A stretch of 64,000 bases of DNA from an uncultured Pseudomonadota bacterium (GCA_946479515.1 CAMLGF010000001.1:62001-126000); one strand, 5' to 3'; counted from the stretch's first letter, positions 1-9,452 are shown. The notes: generated by a model not told the origin, from the letters alone. A program made the numbers and translations.

Positions 1-58
1 AATGAAACCTGCATATCCATTCCTTCATCGTTGACACTGCTGGCGACTGGCCCACGAA

Positions 59-143
59 TGGTGCGAAAGGAGAGACTCGAACTCTCACGGGTTGCCCCGC
101 TGGAACCTAAATCCAGTGCGTCTACCAGTTCCGCCACTTTCGC
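59..143 (-). tRNA. tRNA-Leu (UAG)
   Basis: An 85-nt class II tRNA. Read on the minus strand it starts GCGAAAGTGGCGGAACTGG, has a long variable arm and ends in an encoded CCA at 59-61. The anticodon stem CTGGA/TCCAG encloses the loop TTTAGGT, giving anticodon UAG (leucine CUN codons). The acceptor stem GCGAAAG/CTTTCGC is fully paired. Confidence 0.96.
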
Positions 144-177
144 CCGGCTTTGAGTACGGCCCGCGCGAGGGGCGCGG

Positions 178-183
178 ATTATA
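178..183 (-). promoter_or_regulatory. -10 element of the tRNA-Leu promoter
   Basis: On the minus strand a perfect TATAAT lies 34 bp upstream of the mature tRNA-Leu 5' end and is followed by a GC-rich stretch. A GC-rich discriminator is typical of stringently controlled stable-RNA promoters. No good -35 hexamer is visible at 16-18 bp. Confidence 0.5.
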
Positions 184-264
184 GCCTCGCGCGCGGCCGG
201 GGCGCGATTTTCGGGATTTGGCTATTCTCGGCCGATTCCGGATGGCGCCAGACAGGGGCATAAG

Positions 265-636
265 ATGGGTCAGTTGGGCAATCTCGTCGTCGTCGGCCTG
301 TTGACTCTCGGGTCTGGCCTGCTGGATGCACGCGGCTTCGTGTTTGCGGCCCGGGCCTGGCCTGGCGGCAACCTGGAACCGAAGATGGGACTGCTGTCGC
401 TCACCTGTTTCGCGGGTGGCCTCACCGCATACATCGTGGCGGTGAAGTTCATGCAGAACGCCGGCATCCAGGGCGTCGCCCTGCAAAGCGGCATCTGGTT
501 TGTGATCACGGCCGTGGGCATCGCCGCCATGGACGGATCCATCCTGAACTGGAGCCGCACGCAACAGGTGGTCGGCGTGGCCGTCGCCGTGGCATTGTGC
601 TGGCTCATCGCAACCACCCGGGCCGCCGAGGCCTGA
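265..636 (+). CDS. Small integral membrane protein, unknown function
   Basis: A 123-residue protein with about four hydrophobic segments (roughly residues 5-25, 43-62, 68-92 and 98-118), so an inner-membrane location is likely. AGGGG sits just upstream of the ATG at 265. The layout recalls a half-size drug/metabolite transporter (EamA/SMR-like), but no diagnostic motif was recognised. It is followed 16 bp later by the Trm112-like gene in the same direction, so the two are probably co-transcribed. Function is unknown. Confidence 0.7.
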   Translation: MGQLGNLVVVGLLTLGSGLLDARGFVFAARAWPGGNLEPKMGLLSLTCFAGGLTAYIVAVKFMQNAGIQGVALQSGIWFVITAVGIAAMDGSILNWSRTQQVVGVAVAVALCWLIATTRAAEA

Positions 637-652
637 ACCAGCAGACAGGAAA

Positions 653-847
653 ATGGATCCCCGACTCATCGAAATGCTCGCCTGCCCGGTGTCCAAGGCG
701 CCGGTGTTCTTCTCCGAAGCCCGGCAGCTCATCGTCTGCCCCACGAGCAAACTCGCGTATCCGATCAAGGACGGTATCCCCGCCATGCTTCCCGAGGATG
801 CGATCAAGCTCGAGGACAACGATCCGGTGCTGACCCAGCAACGCTAG
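653..847 (+). CDS. ycaR: Trm112 family protein (UPF0434/YcaR-like)
   Basis: A 64-residue protein with the family layout: an N-terminal helix, ACPVSK (Cys11), a second Cys at about 29, and the C-terminal signature LAYPIKDGIPAML. In eukaryotes and archaea Trm112 is a small zinc protein that binds and activates several S-adenosylmethionine methyltransferases. The bacterial versions are poorly characterised and often keep only some of the zinc ligands, as here, where the usual second Cys of CPxC is Ser. CAGGAAA precedes the ATG. The gene ends 36 bp from the end of a convergent methyltransferase gene, which is a suggestive neighbour. Confidence 0.88.
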   Translation: MDPRLIEMLACPVSKAPVFFSEARQLIVCPTSKLAYPIKDGIPAMLPEDAIKLEDNDPVLTQQR

Positions 848-883
848 CCAGCCAGAGCCGATCGCCTGCGCCCCGTCTTGCGT

Positions 884-2245
884 TCAGGTCGGCGAAGTCT
901 CGTCCTTGTAGAACTTCAGCAGCTTGCGTTCCACGCGGTCGAAATTGCGGAAGCGCGCCAGCTTGCGCCGGTCGCGCGATTCCTTCCCTAACAACCCGAG
1001 CTTGAGCGCCAGTCCGATGACCGGGTTCTGCGGACGCTCGGTGAAGGGGATCTGGTTGAAGTCGAAGAGCTTGGGACCCCCCGCCTGGCGATCGACCATG
1101 ACGTTCATGGCGTGCAGGTCGATGTCGTAGAGCTGGGCGGCATGGCTGAGATCCACGAGCTCGGCCAGATCGTCCATGAATCGCGGTGAGATGAAGGTCG
1201 CGTGTTCGCGCTGCGCGAAGTAGTACACCTCGCCGTCCAGGCATTCCTGGATGGACATCTGAAAACCGGGCTCCACCACGAATCCCAGCGGTTCGGCCAC
1301 GTACTTGGCCATGCCGCGCGCATCGAAGAAGGCCTTGTTGCGCCGGTATTCGAACTCGGCCAGCGGCAGCGCATGTTTGCGCGCGTGGCGCGCGATCGCG
1401 GCCGGCTTGTACACCTTGATGCCGACGTCGCGACCCTGCCAGCGCGCGCGGTAGACGATGGAGCGCTTGCCCTCGCCCAGCTTGCCGGTGACCTCGAGGC
1501 CCTCGTACTGCGTGCCCGCGAGCTTCACCTTGAGGCTGGCGGGATCGGTGTGGCCGCTCTCCGCCAGCACCACCCATTTGTCGGAAAGCCAGCGACGCAC
1601 CGCGATGATCTCGAGCACGCGCAGGCCGGCGTCGTCGAATTCCGATTTCATGCTTTTCACCGAAACGCGCTCGAAAGGACGCTTCGTCAGGCCGAGCAGT
1701 TGCGACAGTTTCCAGATGCCATAGCGCAGCGAGTATTTGTGCCGGTAGTCGGCAATCACCCAGCGGCGCGAGACGCGGCCGAATTCGCGCAGCATGCGGC
1801 GGCGGGTTTGCGGATCGACGTGGAACAGGAAGCGGATGCTCATGACGGCGTCCACGGACTTGGCCGCAAAGGGCAAAGCCTCCGCGTCGGCGCGTACATA
1901 GCCGGTGACATTGGCGTGTTGCACGGAAGGAAGCTTCGCTGCCTGCTGCATCATCTCCATCGAGATGTCGCTGCCCACCACCTGATATCCCGCACGCGCC
2001 AGATGGCCGGTGAATCGGCCCGTGCCGCAGGGCAGATCGACGATGGTCTTGACGCCGGACGTGAGCGCCAGTGCCTTCTGGATGGCCGCCCACTTGCGCG
2101 CGTTGCGACGCTGGCGCTTGGGTGTCCGGAAGCGATGTTCGTCGTAGTCGGCAGCGACTGCGCTGCTCTGGTAAAACTGCTTCTTGTATTCGTAGCCGTG
2201 TTGTTTCGGCTTGGACGGATCGTCGCGGGAGGGGTGTTTCGCCAT
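884..2245 (-). CDS. SAM-dependent methyltransferase fused to a kinase-like domain
   Basis: A 453-residue two-domain protein. Residues ~55-200 form a class I methyltransferase, with motif I IVDLPCGTGRF followed by a conserved acidic residue in GSDIS. Residues ~240-440 are kinase-like: a glycine-rich loop (GKLGEGKRS), an invariant-type Lys in VGIKVYK, a catalytic-loop-like DIDLHAMNVMVD and a metal-site-like FDFN in place of DFG. This half resembles the YrbL/LPS-kinase group of atypical kinases. ATG at 2245 was chosen; a TTG nine bases upstream is also possible. It is monocistronic and faces the Trm112-like gene. The substrate is unknown; lipid, LPS or protein are all possible. Confidence 0.8.
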   Translation of the reverse strand: MAKHPSRDDPSKPKQHGYEYKKQFYQSSAVAADYDEHRFRTPKRQRRNARKWAAIQKALALTSGVKTIVDLPCGTGRFTGHLARAGYQVVGSDISMEMMQQAAKLPSVQHANVTGYVRADAEALPFAAKSVDAVMSIRFLFHVDPQTRRRMLREFGRVSRRWVIADYRHKYSLRYGIWKLSQLLGLTKRPFERVSVKSMKSEFDDAGLRVLEIIAVRRWLSDKWVVLAESGHTDPASLKVKLAGTQYEGLEVTGKLGEGKRSIVYRARWQGRDVGIKVYKPAAIARHARKHALPLAEFEYRRNKAFFDARGMAKYVAEPLGFVVEPGFQMSIQECLDGEVYYFAQREHATFISPRFMDDLAELVDLSHAAQLYDIDLHAMNVMVDRQAGGPKLFDFNQIPFTERPQNPVIGLALKLGLLGKESRDRRKLARFRNFDRVERKLLKFYKDETSPT

Positions 2246-2286
2246 GGCGCACAAATTTACCTGCGCGTCGGCGATCCGGGGGAAAT

Positions 2287-2362
2287 TGGTGGGCCGTGTA
2301 GGGGTCGAACCTACGACCTACTGATTAAGAGTCAGCTGCTCTACCAACTGAGCTAACGGCCC
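2287..2362 (-). tRNA. tRNA-Lys (CUU)
   Basis: A 76-nt tRNA. The minus strand reads GGGCCGTTAGCTCAGTTGG, then an anticodon stem GCTGA/TCAGT around the loop CTCTTAA (anticodon CUU), a T-arm with GGTTCGACCC, and ACGGCCC plus A and an encoded CCA. The acceptor stem is fully complementary. Confidence 0.96.
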
Positions 2363-2378
2363 AATTTCAGGGGGGCGC

Positions 2379-2406
2379 ACTCTACCAAAATTCCGCGGCA
2401 TGGCAA
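2379..2406 (-). promoter_or_regulatory. Probable promoter of tRNA-Lys
   Basis: On the minus strand TTGCCA (2401-2406) and TAGAGT (2379-2384) are separated by 16 bp and followed by the GC-rich GCGCCCCCC, as expected for a stable-RNA promoter. The -10 lies about 16 bp upstream of the mature tRNA end, which is close; the -10 could be misassigned. Confidence 0.4.
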
Positions 2407-2480
2407 CGAGCAACGCGGAAATGCACACCGCGAGAGGCCGGCGACGAGCCTGCAAAAGTCCCCGAGGGTCTGGCGAGTAT

Positions 2481-2510
2481 CGATCAATTACGATAAAAAG
2501 CGATCAATCT
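2481..2510 (+). promoter_or_regulatory. Three helically phased CGATnAA repeats upstream of the pectin cluster
   Basis: CGATCAA (2481), CGATAAA (2491) and CGATCAA (2501) occur exactly 10 bp apart, ending 28 bp before the start codon of the first esterase. The outer two copies share CGATCAAT. Equal helical phasing suggests cooperative protein binding on one face of the DNA, for example by a sugar-responsive regulator. No regulator gene lies nearby, and the AT-rich repeats may also contain the -10 region. Confidence 0.4.
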
Positions 2511-2537
2511 CGCTCGCGAACGAGGGATGGGGGATTC

Positions 2538-3746
2538 ATGGCGCGTTTGATCAAGGGGGCCACTGCCGTGGCTCTTGGGCTGTCGCTGGCCGCCGCGGCC
2601 CGGTCCGGTGAGGCCTTGCATGTCGATCTGGCGAAGGACGCCAGCACTCCGACTTTGGTCTACGACGACGCCCGCGGCTATGGCTTCGAACCCGGCAGCC
2701 CCCGCAGCCGTTTCTCGATGAAAGCCGGCGAAGGCAATTTCCGCGTCACGGCCCGCTTCACCCGGGCGCCGCCGGCGTCGGGCACGCTCATCATCCGCGC
2801 CGAGCAGCGGCGCCACATGTTCACCACCGGGCCGGACGCGGACGGCCGCGCCTGGCCGACGTCGACATCATTCGTGGTGAACGTGCGTACTCCCGCACTT
2901 CCCGCCCTGCCGGAGAATGCCACCGGCGGCAGCGGCGTCGCACTCAAGTCTCGCGAACTCGGCAGCGCCACCTGGGACGACAAGCTCAGCCTCGAATTCT
3001 CGCCCGACGCGGCAGCCATCGAAAGCCTGACCATCGAGGCGGTGTCCGTGCCCACGCTCTACCTGGCGGGCGATTCCACCGTGACCGACCAGCCGCTGGC
3101 GCCGAATGGCAGCTGGGGCCAATTCCTCACGTTGTTCTTCGACGACCGCATCGCGCTCGCCAATCACGCCGAGTCCGGCGAGACGCTCAAATCCTTCGTC
3201 ACGGAGATGCGCCTGGCGAAGCTGCTGTCGACCTTGCGCGGCGGCGATTGGGTGATGATCCAGTTCGGCCACAACGACCAGAAGACCCAGTGGCCGCAGA
3301 CCTACGCGGACGCCGACTCCACCTACCGGGCCTGGCTGCGAACCTACATCGCGGAGATTCGCCGTCGCGGCGCCACGCCGCTGCTCGTGACCTCACCCGA
3401 ACGGCGAAACTTCGATGAGCGCGGACACATCGTCCCGTCGCTCGGTGGTTACCCGGAGGCGATGCGCGCCGTGGCGCGGGACGAGCACGTGGCGCTCATC
3501 GACTTGAACGCCATGAGCATCCGCTACTACGAGGCGCTGGGACCCGAGCGGGCGCCCGCCGCCTTCGCCGACCAGGGCCGCGACCATACTCACCACAGTG
3601 CCGAGGGCGCCTGGAGCCTCGCGTCACTGATCGTCGCCGGGCTGCGCGCCGCCGATCCCGCCCTGACCGCCGGACTCGAGAACCATCTGCGCGCGGACCT
3701 TCCGCCCTTCGATCCCGCCCACCCTGCCGCTCCGCCGCCGTTATGA
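2538..3746 (+). CDS. Secreted SGNH-fold acetylesterase, rhamnogalacturonan acetylesterase type
   Basis: A 402-residue exported esterase expected to remove acetyl groups from rhamnogalacturonan. ATG 2538 has GAGGGATGGGGG upstream and opens a signal peptide (MARLIKG then an Ala/Leu core to ~residue 28). Residues ~30-170 look like a beta-rich accessory domain. Residues ~175-400 hold the hydrolase, with block I GDSTVTD (nucleophile Ser), block III GHND and block V DHTHHS (Asp/His). It overlaps rhaM by ATGA and heads a five-gene pectin cluster. The exact substrate is inferred from the family and from the GH105 and RhaM neighbours. Confidence 0.85.
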   Translation: MARLIKGATAVALGLSLAAAARSGEALHVDLAKDASTPTLVYDDARGYGFEPGSPRSRFSMKAGEGNFRVTARFTRAPPASGTLIIRAEQRRHMFTTGPDADGRAWPTSTSFVVNVRTPALPALPENATGGSGVALKSRELGSATWDDKLSLEFSPDAAAIESLTIEAVSVPTLYLAGDSTVTDQPLAPNGSWGQFLTLFFDDRIALANHAESGETLKSFVTEMRLAKLLSTLRGGDWVMIQFGHNDQKTQWPQTYADADSTYRAWLRTYIAEIRRRGATPLLVTSPERRNFDERGHIVPSLGGYPEAMRAVARDEHVALIDLNAMSIRYYEALGPERAPAAFADQGRDHTHHSAEGAWSLASLIVAGLRAADPALTAGLENHLRADLPPFDPAHPAAPPPL

Positions 3747-4054
3747 AACACGCGTTCCGCATGAAACTGAAACCGGGCATGGCGCATGAATACCAGCGAC
3801 GCCACGAGCAGATCTGGCCCGAACTGGCGCGGCTGCTCGGAGATGCCGGCATCCACGACTACTCGATCTTCCTCGACGAGGAAACGCTGCACCTGTTCGC
3901 CGTGTTCGAGCTGCGCGAGCCCAACCAGCGGGAGTCGCTGCCGCAGCATCCATTGATGCGCAAGTGGTGGCAATACATGCGTGACCTGATGCACACGCAT
4001 CCCGATGGCCGCCCCGTCGAGTGGCCGCTCAAGAACGTCTTTCACCTGGAGTAA
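3743..4054 (+). CDS. rhaM: L-rhamnose mutarotase
   Basis: A 103-residue cytoplasmic enzyme interconverting the alpha and beta anomers of L-rhamnose. It has the compact alpha/beta-barrel sequence of RhaM: an N-terminal RMKLKPG, the His of RRHEQIWPEL, IHDYSIFLDEE, and a C-terminal PVEWPLKNVFHLE. The length matches the family (about 104). Its start overlaps the preceding stop (ATGA at 3743-3746) and the GH105 gene follows after 3 bp, so it is part of a translationally coupled operon. Rhamnose would come from the rhamnogalacturonan disaccharide released by the next gene product. Confidence 0.92.
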   Translation: MKHAFRMKLKPGMAHEYQRRHEQIWPELARLLGDAGIHDYSIFLDEETLHLFAVFELREPNQRESLPQHPLMRKWWQYMRDLMHTHPDGRPVEWPLKNVFHLE

Positions 4055-4057
4055 TCC

Positions 4058-5155
4058 GTGCCCGAATCCCTCAAATCATCCGACATCGACGCACAGATCC
4101 AGCTGCTGATCCGCAACCTGGTGGAAATCAGGGACGCTTCGGGAGAGTTCCTGCTGCGGCTCGACGATGGTCGCGTCATCGACACCAAGGGCTGGAACGA
4201 TTGGGAATGGACGCACGGCATCGGGCTCTACGGCATCTGGAAGTACTACCAGCAGACGCGGGACGCGCGCTGCCGGCAGATCATGCTCGACTGGTTCCGC
4301 GACCGGTTCGCGGCCGGCGCACCGACCAAGAACATCAACACCGTCGCGCCCTTCCTGACCCTCGCCTATCTATACGAGGAGAGCGCGGATCCTGCCTGGC
4401 GGACCCACCTCGAGGAATGGGCCGAGTGGCTCATGAAGGGGCTGCCGCGCACCGAGGAGAACGGCTTCCAGCACATCGTGTTCAATTCCGAGAACCGGCA
4501 GCAGTTGTGGGACGACACGCTGATGATGAGCGTGCTGCCGCTCGCCAAGATCGGCCTGCTGCTCGACCGGCCGCAGTACGTGCAGGAGGCGCGTCGCCAG
4601 TTCCTGCTGCACGTCAAGTACCTGGTCGACCGCAGGACCGGCCTGTGGTTCCACGGCTGGACCTTCGACGGTCGCCATCATTTCGCGAACGCGCTGTGGG
4701 CGCGCGGCAACTGCTGGGTGACCATCGCCATTCCGGAGCTGGTCGAACTACTCGATCTGCCGCCGGGCGATGCGCTGCGTGAGTTCCTGCTCGAGACGCT
4801 GCTGCAGCAGCTTCGCGCGCTGGCGCGTCACCAGCACGAGACCGGCCTCTGGCACACGCTGATCGACGATCCAGGCTCGTATCTCGAAGCCTCGGCCACC
4901 GCGGGCTTCGCTTACGGCATTCTCAAATCCGTGCGCAAGGGCTACATCGGCGAGGAGTTCCGTGCGACGGGCGTGCGCGCGGCGAAAGCCGTGCTGGCCC
5001 ACATCGACGCCACCGGGGAGCTGCGCCAGGTGTCGTTCGGCACGCCCGTGTTCGAGGATCTGGACGGCTACCGCAACGTCAAGCTCACCTCCATGCCCTA
5101 CGGCCAAGCCATGGCCATTCTCGCGCTGGGTGAATTCCGGCGCGCTTTCGGCTAG
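4058..5155 (+). CDS. Unsaturated rhamnogalacturonyl hydrolase, GH105
   Basis: A 365-residue alpha/alpha-barrel hydrolase of the YteR/YesR family. These enzymes hydrate the unsaturated galacturonyl end of rhamnogalacturonan-lyase products and release rhamnose. Family landmarks are WEWTHGIGLYGIWKYY near residue 45, KNINTVAPFLTLAYLYEE near 90, and the general-acid region RQQLWDDTLMMSVLPLA near 150. There is no signal peptide, so it should act in the cytoplasm on imported oligosaccharide. The start is GTG at 4058, three bases after rhaM. The product is well supported; whether it prefers rhamnogalacturonan over other uronosides is inferred from context. Confidence 0.9.
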   Translation: MPESLKSSDIDAQIQLLIRNLVEIRDASGEFLLRLDDGRVIDTKGWNDWEWTHGIGLYGIWKYYQQTRDARCRQIMLDWFRDRFAAGAPTKNINTVAPFLTLAYLYEESADPAWRTHLEEWAEWLMKGLPRTEENGFQHIVFNSENRQQLWDDTLMMSVLPLAKIGLLLDRPQYVQEARRQFLLHVKYLVDRRTGLWFHGWTFDGRHHFANALWARGNCWVTIAIPELVELLDLPPGDALREFLLETLLQQLRALARHQHETGLWHTLIDDPGSYLEASATAGFAYGILKSVRKGYIGEEFRATGVRAAKAVLAHIDATGELRQVSFGTPVFEDLDGYRNVKLTSMPYGQAMAILALGEFRRAFG

Positions 5156-5188
5156 CTCATTCGCACAGAAGAACAACCAGGGGGACTG

Positions 5189-6670
5189 ATGGCGGCACGT
5201 CGGGTAAAGCTCGGAAATTTCATCGCTTACGGCTCGAACGATTTTCTCGGCGCCGGCGCGATGTCCATCATCACCGCCTGGATCATCTTCTTCTACACCA
5301 CCTACTGCGGCCTGACCGCGGCGCAGGCCGGCATGATCTTCGTGGTCGCGCGCCTGCTCGATGCGTTCTTCTCGCCCGTGGTCGGTTACATCTCCGACTA
5401 CTTCCAGCACACCTGGCTCGGGCGCCGCTTCGGCCGCCGGCGCTTCTTCATCCTGCTGTCGATTCCGCTGCTGCCGTCCTTCGCCCTGATGTGGGTGGAT
5501 GGGCAGGGATTCTGGTACTACCTGATCACCTACTGCTTCTTCGAGCTTGTGTACGCGATGGAAATCATCCCGTACGAGACGCTGGCAGCGGAGATGTCGC
5601 CCGACTACAGGACCAAGGCCATGTTCGCTGGCGCGCGCATCCTGTGCGGACAGATCGCCAACATCGCGGCGTTGTTCCTGCCCGCGGTCATCGTCGCGTA
5701 CCTGGGTGGCGAGGGCGACGCGGACACCTTCCTGTACCTCGGTGCCCTGTTCTCGGTGTTCTTCGTATTCGTGGCGCTGGCCGTGTACCTGTTCACCTGG
5801 GAACGGCCGCGCGAGGAAACCGAACACATGATCCCGCCCGAGGGCGGCCTGCCGGCCAAGCTGGGGCAGCTGTTCGGGGACCTGTGGGCGACGCTGCGCA
5901 TCCGTGCGTTCCGACTGCATCTCGGCATGTACCTCGGCGGCTACATCAGCCAGGACGTACTGAACCCGGTCCTCTCGTACTTCATCGCATTCGCCCTCGG
6001 CGGCACCGTGGTCACCATGTCCGTGATCAATTTCCCCATGGCGGTGGCGCAGCTCGTCTCCGTGGTGCTGACCATCTGGCTGGCGCTGCGCATTCATCCG
6101 GCGCCGTCTTACCGGCTGGCCGTGGTCCTGTTCGCTCTCGGCATCATCGGCTTGCTGCTGTTGCATGCCTGGGGCGTCCGCGACCTGACTTGGTACCTGG
6201 TCGCCGTGGTCGTCGCCGGTTTCGGCCGCGGCGCGCTCAATTACATTCCCTGGAGCGTGTACAACTACATGCCCGACGTCGACGAGATCGTGACCGGCCG
6301 CCGCCGCGAAGGCGCGTTCGCGGGGGTCATGACCTTCGTGCGCAAGTTCATGCAGTCGCTGGCGATCTTCATCGTCACGCAGATACTCGATGCCAGCGGG
6401 CTGATCCCGGGCAGGAATGTGCAGCAACCACAGAGCGTGCTCGATGCGGTGGTGCTGCTCATGGGCGTGGGCACGCTCGGCATCCTGTTGTTCGGCTTCA
6501 TCGTGTCCACGCGCTTCCGCCTGAACAGCGAGACGCACGCCGTGCTCATGCACGAGATCGAGCGCTTCAAGTCGAACGCCGGCAGCGAGCCGACGGCACA
6601 TCAGCGCGCGGTGGTCGAAGACCTCACCGGCTGGAAATACGCCGATCTCTGGGGCAGACGGCGCCGCTGA
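5189..6670 (+). CDS. MFS sugar transporter, GPH cation symporter family
   Basis: A 493-residue inner-membrane carrier with about 12 hydrophobic segments. The N-terminal GNFIAYGSNDFLGAG and the loop 2-3 motif DAFFSPVVGYISDYF...GRRFGRRRFF are typical of glycoside-pentoside-hexuronide:cation symporters. CAGGGGGACTG precedes the ATG. It lies 33 bp downstream of the GH105 gene in the same direction and is the natural importer for the unsaturated rhamnogalacturonan disaccharide. Substrate is inferred from the operon only. No TonB-dependent receptor or lyase gene accompanies it here. Confidence 0.88.
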   Translation: MAARRVKLGNFIAYGSNDFLGAGAMSIITAWIIFFYTTYCGLTAAQAGMIFVVARLLDAFFSPVVGYISDYFQHTWLGRRFGRRRFFILLSIPLLPSFALMWVDGQGFWYYLITYCFFELVYAMEIIPYETLAAEMSPDYRTKAMFAGARILCGQIANIAALFLPAVIVAYLGGEGDADTFLYLGALFSVFFVFVALAVYLFTWERPREETEHMIPPEGGLPAKLGQLFGDLWATLRIRAFRLHLGMYLGGYISQDVLNPVLSYFIAFALGGTVVTMSVINFPMAVAQLVSVVLTIWLALRIHPAPSYRLAVVLFALGIIGLLLLHAWGVRDLTWYLVAVVVAGFGRGALNYIPWSVYNYMPDVDEIVTGRRREGAFAGVMTFVRKFMQSLAIFIVTQILDASGLIPGRNVQQPQSVLDAVVLLMGVGTLGILLFGFIVSTRFRLNSETHAVLMHEIERFKSNAGSEPTAHQRAVVEDLTGWKYADLWGRRRR

Positions 6671-6683
6671 ATGACCCGCGCGA

Positions 6684-7574
6684 TCAGCCCGGCGGCAGCG
6701 GCGGGCAGACCGACGTTGCCGACGGGCCCGGGTCCGCCGCGACCGCGCGCCCTTGGGCCGACAGCATCTTCCGGAAGGGCAACCCGCGCAGTGCCTTGAG
6801 GCCCGCCACGGCATCGGCAGCGTTGTGCTGAGCGCCGACGGCATTGGTGTGCACCGTGTCGTCGATGAACTGCGCGGTGACCGCCGCCTCTCCCGCGCGC
6901 TGATAACGGTCGGCGATGATCCGCGAGAGATCCACGAACGCCACGTTCAGGTCTCGCGCGGTCTGCCAATCCCAGAGCCGATAGGTATCCGAGGGGCAGG
7001 CGATGCGACCGTCTTCCCAGTGGTTGGTGCGCGTGAGCGTCATCAGGATGGGCGTGGCGCCGCGCGCGCGGGTGTCCGCGATCATCTTCCGCAGGTACCA
7101 GCCGAAGGAGTACACGGTCTCGTGCTGGCCGGTGATCACGTTGTCGATCTCTTCGGATTCCTCACCGATGCCCGGGATGGTGCCGCGGGCGCGCAGCGGG
7201 CGGCTCGACCCCGGGGGTTCCTGGTTGAGCGCACCGGCATCGTTGTGACCGAACTGGATGACCACGAAATCGCCGGCGCGCACTTCGGCGAGCATCTTTT
7301 CCCAGTGCCCTTCGGTGACGAAGGTGCGGCTGCTGCGCCCGCCGCGCGCCGCGTCCACCACACGCAGGCGCCGTTCATCGAAGAAGGGTTGCAGCACCGC
7401 GCCCCAGCCCTGCTGGTTCTTGGCATTGGGCGCGTAGGACGATGCGGTGGAATCGCCTGCGATGAACAGTTTCGGCACCGGCCGCGCCGTCGGCGAGACG
7501 CAACCCGTGACGACCAGCACGCTCGACGCGAGCAAGGCGCACAGCGCCGCGCCCGAGGACTTGCGGGAATTCAT
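6684..7574 (-). CDS. SGNH-fold rhamnogalacturonan acetylesterase, probable lipoprotein
   Basis: A 296-residue esterase starting at ATG 7574, with AAAAGGGG eight bases upstream. The N-terminus is a lipoprotein signal with lipobox VVTGC (Cys near residue 24), so it is likely membrane-anchored. Catalytic blocks are GDSTASS (Ser), GGRSSR, GHND and DDTVHTN (Asp/His). It resembles CE12 rhamnogalacturonan acetylesterases and is a second, divergent esterase of the pectin cluster. It is convergent with the transporter, 13 bp apart. Probably transcribed separately from the plus-strand operon. Confidence 0.85.
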   Translation of the reverse strand: MNSRKSSGAALCALLASSVLVVTGCVSPTARPVPKLFIAGDSTASSYAPNAKNQQGWGAVLQPFFDERRLRVVDAARGGRSSRTFVTEGHWEKMLAEVRAGDFVVIQFGHNDAGALNQEPPGSSRPLRARGTIPGIGEESEEIDNVITGQHETVYSFGWYLRKMIADTRARGATPILMTLTRTNHWEDGRIACPSDTYRLWDWQTARDLNVAFVDLSRIIADRYQRAGEAAVTAQFIDDTVHTNAVGAQHNAADAVAGLKALRGLPFRKMLSAQGRAVAADPGPSATSVCPPLPPG

Positions 7575-7654
7575 CGATGTCGACCCCTTTTCGAAACGCG
7601 CGCTCGGGCGTATTCGAGCAGGGTCGACGGCGCTTGCCAACTACCGGGGAAAAA

Positions 7655-7731
7655 TGGGGTGGACGATGGGACTCGAACCCACGACAGCCGAGATCACAAC
7701 CCGGGGCTCTACCAGCTGAGCTACGTCCACC
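7655..7731 (-). tRNA. tRNA-His (GUG)
   Basis: A 77-nt tRNA including the His-specific extra 5' G (7731), which pairs with discriminator C73. The minus strand reads GGTGGACGTAGCTCAGCTGG; the anticodon region GGTTGTGATC gives GUG, and the T-arm is GGTTCGAGTCC. The CCA is encoded. It is the last gene of a Pro-Arg-His tRNA cluster. Confidence 0.96.
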
Positions 7732-7760
7732 GACGAAAAAAAACCTGGTACTCGAAAATC

Positions 7761-7837
7761 TGGCGCGCCCGGCAGGAGTCGAACCTGCGACCACCGGCTT
7801 AGAAGGCCGGTGCTCTATCCAGCTGAGCTACGGGCGC
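7761..7837 (-). tRNA. tRNA-Arg (UCU)
   Basis: A 77-nt tRNA. The minus strand starts GCGCCCGTAGCTCAGCTGG. Stem CCGGC/GCCGG holds the loop CTTCTAA with anticodon UCU, and the T-arm is GGTTCGACTCC. CCA is encoded. It is the middle gene of the cluster, 29 bp from tRNA-His. Confidence 0.96.
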
Positions 7838-7881
7838 CCGGCGGAACGAGACTACCTGACTTGTGCCTGATCCTCATCGGC

Positions 7882-7958
7882 TGGTCGGGGCAGCAGGATT
7901 CGAACCTGCGACCCTCTGCTCCCAAAGCAGATGCGCTACCAGACTGCGCCATGCCCCG
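7882..7958 (-). tRNA. tRNA-Pro (UGG)
   Basis: A 77-nt tRNA. The minus strand starts CGGGGCATGGCGCAGTCTGG. The anticodon stem TCTGC/GCAGA surrounds TTTGGGA (anticodon UGG), and the T-arm is GGTTCGAATCC. CCA is encoded. It is the promoter-proximal gene of the cluster. Confidence 0.96.
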
Positions 7959-8013
7959 TTCACCGATGTCCCGCCCGGGGTCTCCCGCGAGCGGCCCGGC
8001 GGACGGGGCGCGC

Positions 8014-8044
8014 ATCATACCCGAGCGACCAGCCTGTCGGTCAA
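8014..8044 (-). promoter_or_regulatory. Probable promoter of the Pro-Arg-His tRNA cluster
   Basis: On the minus strand TTGACC (8039-8044) and TATGAT (8014-8019) lie 19 bp apart, followed by a GC-rich discriminator (GCGCGCCCCG). The tRNA-Pro 5' end is 56 bp downstream. The spacer is slightly long, but both hexamers are close to consensus. Confidence 0.5.
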
Positions 8045-8058
8045 TCGATGCGCGCGCC

Positions 8059-9452
<1,394 letters not shown>

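Noticed and set aside
4748..6844. Long open frame antisense to the GPH transporter
   Set aside because: It is a low-complexity shadow (His/Gln/Arg/Glu-rich) of a well-supported gene, as expected in GC-rich DNA.
2287..7731. tRNA-Lys and tRNA-His as attachment sites of a pectin island
   Set aside because: I found no repeated tRNA 3' fragment at the other boundary and no integrase, so integration is not supported by sequence.
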